This document shows, piece after piece, positions 23,221 through 34,584 of a stretch of DNA of 64,000 nt. This DNA comes from Siphonodentalium dalli (lineage: Eukaryota; Mollusca; Scaphopoda; Gadilida; Siphonodentaliidae). A program made the translations under genes and the position numbers. How positions within the stretch are numbered: the stretch's first letter is position 1; every line of letters begins with the position of its first letter. Below the pieces are notes generated by a model. It was given only the letters and a program-made list of their open reading frames with translations, had not been told where the DNA came from and searched no databases. The stretch covers positions 125,068,754 to 125,132,753 of the forward strand of contig CP136061.1 in assembly GCA_032622095.1 (NCBI GenBank), read 5' to 3'.

Positions 23221-23625
23221 TGGGGGAGTATACGTTTGTATCCCACACCCGTTGGTGTGATACACATGTATTCAGCGGAATATCAGCCATTGAATACATA
23301 TTGTTTATACCTCTAGTGAAATACAAGCCGGACTATTTCGAGTTGACGTTGTCTCCAAAAGGGATGACGTACATAATTTCAACGATCCGATTGGGGGATG
23401 CACATATTATTGTTATAATCCGACTTAAACCACAACTGATGAAGTTATATAGTACCAATGGTAGTTACAGTCGTGGATCAACTTATCCGACACAAGGGTG
23501 TGGAATAAATACAGAACGTAACTTGCATCGTAATCTAGAATATGTTGTCGAACTCGTTGCGGACGGCGCGTTGTTATATTTCACTCAATCTCAGCTCTCG
23601 TGAAATATATCCTTGCGTCGTCCAC
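23221..23625 (+). repeat. Dispersed repeat D, longest copy
   Basis: It shares blocks with 12.86-13.10 kb and 14.14-14.29 kb, including AACTCGTTGCGGACGGCG and CTCTCGTGAAATATA. A 168-codon frame (23097-23603) covers most of it but begins inside the adjacent MITE hairpin and is not preserved in other copies, so I do not call it a gene. Confidence 0.6.
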
Positions 23626-24159
23626 AACTCATTTGATACAGATATCGATTAAGATGCGCGTTGTGTTCTGTCTATATAATACCAATGCGTGGAGTGTGTA
23701 TTTCGATTCGACAATACAATCGCACTTCTATATGTTCTTTTTCGTATTGTTACGTTTTCCACACCACAACATAGTAGATTGCTGTAGCCTTCTTCCGGTG
23801 CCATGTCGTCCGCATTATACTTGAACCGAGGTGCATGAGAACTCGATATCGAATGATTGCATTTTACGCCCATAGGCAAAAATTGACGGGCACCGCGCTG
23901 GCAGTCAGTCATTTCTGTGTCACAAGGAAACAGTATGATACTTTCTCATCGATTTGTGAATCGACTTTTCATGGCTAAAATAACGAAAGTATATACCCTG
24001 CAACAATGCCATTGTGTGACATAGTGATTTTCACAAGTGTTAGTGATGAAGTGTTGACACAATGCTCTTGGCAAATACGAAGACTGGTGTTGCCTGTTAT
24101 TGAAATGCGTTTAATGTCGGCTTAGTTATCATTATTAAGAATAAGTGTGATGCACTTAA

Positions 24160-25015
24160 GAGAAGCATCATGGGATACTGATACGGTTGAGAGAGTTGGC
24201 GATTTGGATGACTGAAAACATGCCGAACACTGGCGGTAAAAACTCCAAAGTATGGTGGAGATATCTGCTCGGACGGGGGAAAAACAACATTTTCATATAA
24301 ACAAAGATAAATAACTCTAAAACGGAAAACATAACAAAGCGATTGAACACTCAACTGATTGATTGACATCATAGTAGATAACAATCATACCAAACTTCAT
24401 TGATATTCGTCACCGGTGATAGAGATAAGGACAAAAACAAACAATACTTCCAACTTCACAAGCGAATAACTCTAGAACAGAAAAAACGACCGACCTCTCT
24501 ATTGATTGCCATCATAGTAGTGAACATCCATCAATTTCATTGATATCCGCCAACCGACGGTGGAGATACGACAAAAAGCCAACACTTCCAAATAAACAAA
24601 GGTGAATAAATCTAGAACGGAAAAAAATATTGAACACTCAATCGATTGCCCTCATAGTATAGTGAACATCCATACCAAATTTCATTGAGATTCGTCAACC
24701 GGTGGTACCGGTGGAGACATCTGCTCGGTCGGACACAAATCATTTCCAGATAAACAGAGATAAATAACTCTTGAACGGAAACCCGGGGATAAAACGATTG
24801 AATGCTCAATTGATTTCCCTCACTGCGGTGAACAAAATACAAAATTTCAATGAGATTCGTCAACCGGTGGAGATCTCTGCTCGGACGGACTAAAAACCAA
24901 AAGGATGAATAACTCTAGAACGGAAAATCCGGAAAACACAATTAAGCACTACGTTGAATACACTCATAGTAGAGAACATCCATACCAACTTCCATTCAGA
25001 TAAAAAAAAACCGGT
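24160..25015 (-). repeat. Degenerate ~150-bp minisatellite, about 5-6 units
   Basis: CTCTAGAACGG-type words start at 24315, 24470, 24610, 24768 and 24913. Each is followed by ATTG..CTCAT and by TTCATTGAGATTCGTCAACC-like and GGTGGAGATATCTGCTCGGA-like segments. Spacing varies from 140 to 158 bp. Minus-strand frames at 24097-24384 and 24612-24863 follow the repeat and are not credible genes. Confidence 0.85.
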
Positions 25016-25019
25016 GTGC

Positions 25020-25052
25020 CCAGATGGACGGACGGGGAGACGGACGGACATA
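25020..25052 (+). repeat. GGAC-rich microsatellite at array end
   Basis: GATGGACGGACGGGGAGACG and following GGACGGAC words close the minisatellite. They are followed by a short hairpin, CCCCATCTC / GAGAGTGGGG, near 25068-25090. The microsatellite-plus-minisatellite pairing parallels 16.8-20.3 kb. Confidence 0.7.
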
Positions 25053-25094
25053 CGAGGTCAAGCCGGTCCCCATCTCTTCGAGAGTGGGGTACAA

Positions 25095-26759
25095 TTGTGG
25101 TCATTTGAGGGATGCACAATAGTTAATTGTTTTCATTGGTGATAAGTATATAAGAAGTGAACGGTGGTTTCAATGTGGTCAAGGGATTTTGACCGCGAGA
25201 ACAATTCAGCAAACGGAGTTCGCTGGTTAATTTTCGCGGTCAAAAACCATGACCACGTTGAATCCGCCATTTATTATTTATATTTATATAATTATGAAAT
25301 AGGATGGATTGTCTGTCTTTCCCAATAGCTATTCAACTTCAATTGAACGCATGGAGTTCAGTTCGGACAGTTCGAATCCTCGCTTTTTAGACAAACAAAC
25401 CTTAAAATTGTGGATCGGTAAACCAATTTATGTTGATGTCCCGTTATGTTGCTGGTCACGTTGTGGGAATCCGTTGACGGGGAGTGGAATAAAGCAATAT
25501 CAAAGTAGAGTATACACGTACGGCGAAATATCTTGTTTAGCTTAATGAATGTAGACGTTTTGATTTCAAGAATGATAATATTTGAAACATACAAATTGCG
25601 GCTGTGGATAAGACAACACGCGGTTCTGCCATAATGATATATTTTGAGGTCTGGAAATATTTGTAGCAGCAAGGAAAAGTATCAAACTCTACTGATTAGC
25701 GCGGCTATTTTATCGCCAAAGATTATTAACACGAAACGTATTGTAACATCGCTCGGTTGTGCATTTGTCTGCGGTATTTCAGTATTAGCTACATTATAAT
25801 GATATTGTGCAAATATGTGTTCCACGCTGCCAATATAAGAAGACCCATATAGAACATTACACGAAAAAAACTAATTTTATTCGGTCGCAACACTATATAC
25901 GCACAATGCATTTCAATTGCAAATTAAAAAAGATAATTAAGGGTGGATACACATATGCATGTAATCTCTGTAATTATCGTGCATTTGGCGTTTTACATGC
26001 ATCATAGAGACAATGTAATGTGTGTCCACTGACAACCCAATCATTGCCGACGTGTTGAGTTCTAGTTCCAATTAAGTCGGAATGTAGAGAAGCCGCTATC
26101 TTGGACCGAGTCGCCAGGTCACTTAAAATAATTGTTCATGGGATAACCCATAAATATGGACATAGGTGTCGCATGGAGAGGGAATTTATGAGACCTACAT
26201 TTTTGGTTACCGTAAATACTAAACTTTCGGAATCCGTATGTTGGATTTGTCAGATAGGCGGACTTTTTTCTCACCGCGTGGTTTTCTTGAGGCACCCGAT
26301 GAAAAAATCGGTCATTTTTTAAATAAAGCCGACATTGTTGACAGAGCATTTTCACACATTTTGAGAAGAAATATTCGTCCGATTTTGATACCTGAGGGTG
26401 GGGCGATAATCAGAGTAGGGTAAAACATGTAACCATTGAATCTTGGAATTGCAGTCATGACGTCATGTGACGTCAAATAATATTTGGGGTGAGACAAATA
26501 TGACGGTTCACCCACAGCGTTGTCTTTCGTTTCTTTTAAATCATAAAGTAAGACGTGTATGCCACATTGCTTTATACCATGGGAAACTACTGCCAATTGG
26601 TTATATTTTGATATATAACTTATCGCTGTAGGCCGCATTATTTTTTATCAGAGGCAGAAAAATCAACCCCCCCCTAAAGTTAAGATGCGCCATGATGTGG
26701 TATAAGGCACACAGAACTCACGGTTACATGTCAATAGGCTTAATTAAAACAACGGCCGT
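25095..26759. other. No recognisable gene
   Basis: Frames of 60-108 codons exist on both strands (25309-25545, 25358-25672, 26312-26638) but overlap one another antisense and show no domain. A GGAGTGGAATAAAGCA word at about 25481 recalls repeat D. TTTTGACCGCGAG and TTCGCGGTCAAAA (about 25187 and 25234) form an imperfect inverted pair. Confidence 0.4.
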
Positions 26760-27415
26760 TTAAAGTCTGCTAAAGAATGTAATAATATATAAGTTTCTGT
26801 CTACAAACTCGAACATTAACGTCGAAACAAAATATAAAGTAACCTCAAACCCGAAATTTTAATAAATTTTAGAATTTTTACTAAAAAATGATATAAAACG
26901 CGTTTTGTTTATTTTCTGGAAGGCAAAAAAAGAAAAGAATTAGTAAGGGTGGAGATAATTGGTGTATACGGCAATTTCATTCCGCCTTGGTTTAAAAAGG
27001 ACATACTAACCCAAAATGGCTGCCAATATGGCAGCCGCAATATAGGTGGAAATTGTGAAATATGAAAGAACGCACAATTACTTGCTTAAATGGTTTACCT
27101 AACAAAGCGGTCGTTGATGAACTGCTAAACTATAGGTATATATCCCGATCTACAAACTCGAGCAATAAAGTGAAAATATTACACAATGGACCTCCTGGCA
27201 CAACATTTTGATAAAATTTAGGCATTTTTCTCCAAAAATAACCTAAAGCTATTTTTGTCATCTTCTCGGAAGCCATAAAGCGCCGAATGTAGCGTGGTGG
27301 AGATGTTTGGTGTGTACGGTAATTCAGTGTCGTTTTTGGATTAAAAAATGGCTTATTAACCCCAAGATGGCTGCCAATACGGTGGTCAGAATAAATGGTG
27401 AAATATGTCATGTTT
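26760..27415 (+). repeat. Two-copy direct repeat, offset ~349 bp
   Basis: CTACAAACTCGA at 26801 and 27150 starts related blocks that both run through ATTTTGATAAAATTTAG-like sequence and GGTGTATACGG or GGTGTGTACGG. Both end in AAGATGGCTGCCAATA-like sequence and GTGAAATATG. An inverted third copy lies at 30413-30702. Confidence 0.75.
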
Positions 27416-30412
27416 CACTTTTATCGCCGTCATTGCCGCCATCTAATGTCTCACACAACCCAAAGTATTATATTCATGTTACCCCGGGACATCACGATGC
27501 GCCATTCTATTTAACATTGCCACCCGAATGGTGCCCATTATTGACGAATCTTGCATTCATGAGCATTCGTGCTCAAGTCAACCGTGTCCCTTGAAATAGG
27601 TGGCAATTTGAGCGAGGTATTTACAGATGAACAGGATTGTTTAAAACGAAGAACTGAGTAACAGTAATACATTGAATGCCTGATTGTTATTTATGCCAGT
27701 CACCTTTGACATAATCAATATGAAATTACTTAAACCCGAGGTCAATCTTTCTCAATGAATATTATTCCAAGTGCTACCAATTATGATGGTACATATGAGG
27801 TGGATATGTCGTGGATACCATTATCGAAGTCTGGGCTAGACGAGGTTGATGCGGGTTCACACCCCGACTTGACTGGGCGAAATTTGGGACCGATTTTAAA
27901 GCTAGATGTGAGATAAGGAACATCTCATTGTGCCATCCGATAAATTCATTACCACTTCGATAATAAATGATAATTTGTTCACACTCACCGAAGCAACCAC
28001 AATTGAAGCAATGATTTTGATTCTGAGTCAGTGCCTCCATTAATCTGTTATATATACAATGCACAATTTTTTTTATTTTTTTAAAAATAATTTTTATTGA
28101 AACAGTCAGATGATTTAACATACAATGCACAATTGCTGTACAATAGCTTCGACCCACAGAAGACGGCCGCGTTGACACAGAGTGAATTTTTCCAGACCCT
28201 AATCGCCGCTTTCATTGACTAGTGTCCAATAACGCAAAGAAGATGAGATTCAGAAAAAGATAGCGCTCGTCGTACAAAATTAGTTCAAATTTTGCATCTT
28301 CCGAAAATATATCTGATCAGTGATAAACATAAGATTAGTCATGTCCAGAATGAGTATCCCTCCTGTGTTTCTAACTTAATTATGCAGTTTCTGTTGAACA
28401 AGATCGCCACGAAGGACCGCTTTCTTTGCAATATATGAACGCGATAACCTTCAGTAATATCAAATGTTGTTTCCAACTTGGTGGAAAAGTAAATTGTCTA
28501 CTATATGTTACATCTGAACTGATCATATTCAGACCAGGAGACCTGCTGCTGTTGCAAGTACCATTTGTGTTTGAAACGTAAAATCCACGCCATTAATGTA
28601 TTAATCGGGCTGTATTCAATATTCGTATTTACAGGCAACTCCGGCGGAAAACAATTTGGGGAATAATTCCTCGTCCCCATATCGTCCCGATTTTACAAAG
28701 ACATATGCATGTATTCCCCACACGCCGTTCAGTAAATACTTAACTATGGCTATCGTGTCCAGTTACTGATTTCGCTCAGCACAATCGGAGTTGTTATGGA
28801 TGAGTTATCGTAGATCAGATTCTGGTCTGCACAGAAGTCGTTGCTATATGTCATTTCTGAGATGCAGCGACAAATTACACCAAGACTCGTGATCTCATTT
28901 TGTTTTACCCATCTGTACACTAAACACTACCACAATATAATATCAGGATACGCACTATACACATGGTCTACACAAGTCGCGCATAATGTGTTAACTATAG
29001 ATACATTTGAATTTAACTGTAAGACATCTGGCGTTAGATATGACGTGTGGGTGGAATTATAATGCTTTAATCACGAACGGCCATAATCAAAATATGGTAT
29101 GTGTTCAGAAATCCGACCTGCTGGCATCAGAAGGTCCCTAACCGCATTAATTTTGGACTTATCTAGAAAGTTATTATACGATTCCTGGTATCAACCTGTG
29201 TATGGCATGTATACAAATAATTGAAATTGTCGTCCTTTTCATTTTGGTGTCACAATGAGCTAAGACTTACACTGGGATACCAAAAAGTCCAAAATGTATC
29301 AGTCTACGTGATAAAACTCCATGCCAATACTCCGATATATATGCTGTTTTCTGAATGTACAGCCTTCCAGAAGTAATCCTACTTACTCATCGGCATAGAA
29401 ATATATGGGTAATATGACTGTTCATCTGGCATGGGGTACCTCGTCTTACAAGCAATTGTTCAGTCACTTCTGGAAATCATGAGTGCACATTGGGTGACAC
29501 GAGACTCCAGTACCATACTATACAGAGTAACATACATAGGGACATAGTTTGACAGTTTTATGTGCTTTACCACATCGCTGGTATTTTCGTTGTTGGAAAT
29601 GTCGCTTAGAGCCTTGACTTTGCTTTGCAACTTATCTACTGCCAATACAAGCAAATACCTCCAACCCGTTAAGCAGCTGACAAACTACAAGAGGTAAATC
29701 AACCAGGTTTCCATCTCCTTGTGTGCGAAATATGTGTCATGGAAAATAATCCGGTAAATGTTTGAATAAAAAACGAGTCTGTTGCGTGATGATGAAACTG
29801 AACGAACCTGTATGATGTGACGGTTTGTTAATTTGGTGGATATGTCCTCTTGCGGACTTGGCAGCAATTGCTATTGGTCAATGAGATCCATTTATACTTA
29901 CTTTTAGAACGGTATACATGAGACCCAATGTATCAGTAGCGCCGTTCTTGTAACCACGCCTCGTTGATAGAGGGAAACTAACGAATCGTATCAACATGAG
30001 TTATTTGATGAGATATGTATCCGAATTGGTTAATTGGTTAATTATGTTATTCGCGGTCGCATTTTGTTACAAATAGTCATAGAGAGTGCCAAGTATGCTT
30101 AAATGTCGTGTTAGATTTAATGTAACATGCACAATTCCCTTATTCTTTTCGCAAAGTTAGTCAGACAGCCATCTGCCTTAAATCAATCATGTTTATTGTG
30201 AAATAATTTGCACGACATGCCACCGATTTCGATGAACAAATCTTACTTGAGCGCGAATGAATGCAAAATTTGTCGATCCTCTCACTCGTGGGTACCAATC
30301 TGGTTGTCATTTTAATATAACTGACCAATGTTACGTCCTAGTATTGCAAAAAATGATATGAATATAATAGGACTATTGGTTTTATAAGACATTTCATTGC
30401 GACGGTGGTGTT
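27416..30412. other. No recognisable gene
   Basis: About 3 kb with only short open frames. The longest is the minus-strand 27774-28178 (134 codons), which crosses a T/A-rich stretch and shows no domain, signal peptide or splice logic. No repeat copies from elsewhere in the window were noticed. Confidence 0.4.
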
Positions 30413-30702
30413 AATTGCGGCATGACATATTTTACAATTTCCATCCATATACCGGCCACCGTATTGGCAGCCATATTGGGGTTAATATGTCACGTAGTAA
30501 CCGCCGACGGCATGAAATTATCGAACATAGAAATTATATCCACATTATTGTCTTTATGCATTTCGAGAAGATGACAAAAATAGGTTTTCGATTAGTTTTG
30601 GACTAAACTAATTAAATATTTAATAAAAAATTGGGGCTAGGAGGTGCTTTGTGTACCGGTTTCATTTAAATTTTCTAGTCGATGTATCGGGATATATATG
30701 GT
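30413..30702 (-). repeat. Inverted copy of the 26.8-27.4 kb repeat
   Basis: The sequence runs GGCATGACATATTTTACAAT, then CCGTATTGGCAGCCATATTG, then CGAGAAGATGACAAAAATAG, and ends ATCGGGATATATA. These are the reverse complements of the corresponding words in 27125-27415. Confidence 0.75.
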
Positions 30703-32917
30703 GTTTTCAGTATCTAACAACAATATTAATTAAGCATTGTGTAGGTACACTATATGTAACAAATTGCCCTAGACCCCATTATAGCCTTAATGTGTCTGAC
30801 AGTGAACACTGGCCAGTGTAAATAATGATAAACAGGTCGGGGGTTCCACAATTATATGTACATGATCAAAGAACTCTTTTGTCTTATCCAACGGGATGGG
30901 GTGGGGAGGGGAATTGTTTTTTGGTTATGTATACACATAGATATATGGTTATTATACTGCCCGATATTAGTCGGCGGGTATATAGTTGACGTCTCGAGCC
31001 GTCTGTCCGTACAAACATTTTGAATTTTAACTCAAGAGTCAGTTGTCATATTTGATGCCCTATGGCATAGTGACGGACCAGAAATGGGGGACGAATATGC
31101 ATAATTTTGATGTGGTTTGGTATGGTGATAGACCAGAATGAAGAATTTAATGTCATTTCTCAATGCATCTGAATGCATCACATTATATCAGTTCATCTAT
31201 TTGTAAGTGATAACAGTATACAATTAGTATTTTAGTTTCGTCTTGTTGAGCAGTAAAGCTCCCAGATGTATTAAGTTCGGAAATTCAATGAGAATAGCGT
31301 CACCTTCATTTGGGATTGTCTGAGCAGTAAACAGTAATGTCATTCATCATAACCAATTCAGTTTTATTTGGATAATTATTGCAAATTAACATTACTTGCA
31401 ATCATTCAAGATGAGAAATAACCTGAAGGAATGAATTTGACTACATGCCAGAACAAGACAGTATTTCAGACATTAGAAATTTATGAGATACCCTTTTCAA
31501 TTTAATGTTATGCAACAATCAGGTTAATGATCTCTACTAGTAGTCACCATTGAGTATTCACCATGTAGTATCCAATTTGTAATAGAGTTTTTTTGTTTTA
31601 TTACTTTTATTCAGATAATACAACTGGGTAATATATTAATTTTGTTACTAAATATTTCTTCCGTTGATCATAAGTTTCCTGAACGTTAATACGGTGGTCC
31701 ACTGTGAAGTGGTCCGGGATACTGTGAAATCCAGAATGTTGCTAAATCTGAGGATAAAGAGTCACTTTAGCTGCCTATATAGCCCTATACCAACAAGCAT
31801 GGTACTAACATGCTTACAAACAACATTACATGGTCAGTACTTGTAAATTGTTTGAAAAAAAAACCCATTTTGGAAACAATTTACAAGCACCATTTTTTCC
31901 GCCTCTGGACCACCCACCCACCCCGGCCCTATATGCGGAATGTTTTTGCAGACCCCCCCCCTGTTATATACAGAAATTACATGCATGTGTGTATCCACCC
32001 TAAGCAAGTGAGCAAACACCATTGTTCGCAATCTTTAGAACGTTATGGGGTTATAAACAGAGTGTCGTCATTAGATTATAACATAACGGCGAGCGGATGG
32101 TGAGAGATCTCCGCACGTTCTACTAATCACGGCAACAATTGTCGAGATGTGGGCTTATTGACCTGCTTGATGTCTAATCAGAGGAGACGGATGAACGGTA
32201 ACAACACTGATTATAGTTCAAAACAAATTTCTTGCCAAATCCAGACGTGCTGAATACTCAATCAGTCTACGGATCGGTCATGTCCGACAGTCCCCGTTGA
32301 TTTCCGGGGTCATGGTCAATGTCGTTCATAGGTTTATGAACACACTGGCTCAGGGGGCGTGTCTAGCGTAACGATATGGGGAAATTGGAAGCGATATTAG
32401 GTGCATGTAAATATATGTATATGAACATTATACATCCGTTCATTGTACGTGTCTGTGGTTTTCAAGGGACCAACATGGGGACCGAAACATGAACCATTTA
32501 TATACGGAATACGTATAAACACTCCTCCACCAATGAAATTATTAATTCTTGAACAATATTTCTTGTACCAATAACGAATCTGTATTTCGCTGGGAAACGT
32601 TCATTTAGATGTTACATACACACTCTTTAATGTGGACTAGCACGGAACTATCTTTAGTTTTCCTCGACCGATTTAAAAAATAAAATAATAAAGAAACAAA
32701 CAAATAAGAAAAAGAAATATACAATACGTCTGAATAATGCAATGTTCTGACGTTCCTTCCCCAGCGCGTGATGAAATGACCTAGTGACATACATTAAAGT
32801 AACATACACACCAGCCTTAGTACTTACATTTACACCCTTCGCTGACAATGCTGTTCTCTCGTCATTCCAACTTGATATAGCAGGCAAGGATACATGTGAA
32901 CGTACAACATCAATACC
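30703..32917. other. No recognisable gene
   Basis: AT-rich, with a nine-C run at 31953-31961 and short unassigned frames. A 74-codon plus-strand frame (32784-33008) enters the duplicated block below. The second copy of that block breaks the frame by an indel, arguing against coding. Confidence 0.4.
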
Positions 32918-34580
32918 AACCAATTGGAATTCATTGGTTGACCAACTCGCAACTTGTTGCGTCTGCAACAATAGGAGCCGTTTCGCTCTGATGTTCACTT
33001 CGTGCTGAACCCATGGATATCATCGGAGAGACATATCCCCCAATAAGGTATAATTAGTTTTGGCATAAGCCCCAATCCGCTATAATTAGTTTCAGGATGG
33101 CAACGTCACTATAGTGTCAAGAAAAGTCGGTCATGCAATACATCTAAGGTAATGGGTCAATACAGTACCCTCCCCCTGTTATGCCATGAAACCCTTTCTC
33201 GTGGATGACAACTGTGGCACAGGATCGCTCACTGTTCTTGAGGCGAATGTCCCATTCAATTGAGCACCACATTACTCTCATTTCATTATGCAAATTGAAA
33301 CCTTTCTATACTATACTTTTATATTTTGCGATACTGTATAAATTCTTAATATCCGATCGAATCTGAATTATTTGGTTACAACAATTTGACAGCGACTGCT
33401 ACATGAATATTGACGTAAAACCATATCTCTGCCCGCGCACTCAATATCTAATGAAAAGGAAACCACTATATTTTTCCGAAAGCACAGCACTGACGTCAGA
33501 TAGACATTGGGATTCTGCAACTGTCAGAAGTCTAATTGATGTGAATAAAACCCTGGAATGATATGTACTTGCCTCGTAAACAGGAACTCTTGTATCGAGA
33601 TTATACCATTCATACCAGTATGGCCCATGCTTAATATTGTCAGTTCACTTTATCGTGGTTGAAACTACATATGCTGTGCAATCCTGAATAACAGTATATA
33701 CGTATCGCGTTTACGAGAGACCTCCACACGTTTTATGGTTGTTTTATAAGTTATACGGTACGGTGATAATTAATAATACAGCACCACACATGGTATTTAA
33801 TATCAATATTTACAAATCTATCCTGCTTGATTTGGAATGACCAATACTCGATTTCATACATCATCGTGGTTATATTGTCGAGGTAATTGCTCAGGCTCGG
33901 AATGATTTCGGTGTCAATTGAACTGTCACGATTCACGACGTAGCGCTTTTGTTCGTTTTTAAATTTCGAACCACTCTATTACAATCAATTGCATTGGTTG
34001 ACCGACTCGCACCTTGTTGCGTCTTTAACACTAGGAGCCGTTTTTGGTTCTAATGTTAAATTCGTGCTGAGCCTAGGGATATCATCGAAGAGACGTATGA
34101 CCCAATTCAGTTCAGTTGGTGTGGAAATCCCTCATGTGTGCGAGGAGCACCCAAGATGATGGGTTACATTAAAACACACTAAGTAGTGAACAATATGAAT
34201 CAAGTAAAAACTCCACAATATGAATATTTGGTAATCATGATATTAAAAATAGCAGTAATGGACAAAAGTAGTTTCTGACTATTTACAATATAACTCTTTT
34301 TTCCCAAATAGGGTATAAGTAGATTTGGCATAAACCCCAATCCGCTATAATTAGTTTCAGAGTGGCAACGACAGTAGAGTCAAGAAAAGTCGGTCATGCA
34401 AGACAGTTATGGTAATGGGTGCATACAATAATCCACCCTGTGCATGCCATGATACCCTTTCCCGCGGGTGACAACTGTGATCGCCATCAGGTGGCATGCA
34501 CTGGATCGTTTTGTTCTTGAGGCGAAAGTCCCATCCACTTGAGCGCCATATATACTCTAATTTTCATAAGACAATTTAAC
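32918..34580 (+). repeat. ~1.06-kb tandem duplication, second copy interrupted and incomplete
   Basis: ATTGGTTGACC..CTCGCA at 32933 recurs at 33993 (offset 1060). CCCCAATCCGCTATAATTAG at 33069 recurs at about 34335 (offset ~1265). The ~205-bp increase is an insertion at about 34109-34308 in the second copy, flanked by CCCAAT and CCCAAAT. The second copy ends at TTAACCCTTTCTATAATAAA (34576), a terminus like that of the TTAA elements at 1904 and 2503. Confidence 0.8.
33313..33964 (+). repeat. Duplicated block, copy B (uninterrupted)
   Basis: Paralogue of 21645-22925 lacking both insertions found there. It begins just after a CCTTTCTATACTATAC word that resembles a TTAA-element end. It contains the intact sequence AACTACATATGCTG where the foldback sits in copy A. 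Confidence 0.85.
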
Positions 34581-34584
34581 CCTT

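Noticed and set aside
23097-23603. 168-codon plus-strand open frame
   Set aside because: It starts within the hairpin of a TTAA-flanked element, crosses its end and continues through dispersed repeat D, whose other copies do not keep the frame. No domain is visible.
24097-24863. Minus-strand frames of 60-95 codons
   Set aside because: They follow the degenerate ~150-bp minisatellite and repeat similar peptides. Not independent genes.
25360-25390. GTTCGAATCC as a tRNA T-arm
   Set aside because: The flanking bases do not pair as a T-stem, and no acceptor or anticodon arms were found around it.
32784-33008. 74-codon frame as an exon
   Set aside because: The tandem paralogue at about 33993 has an indel in the shared part, breaking the frame, so it shows no sign of coding constraint.
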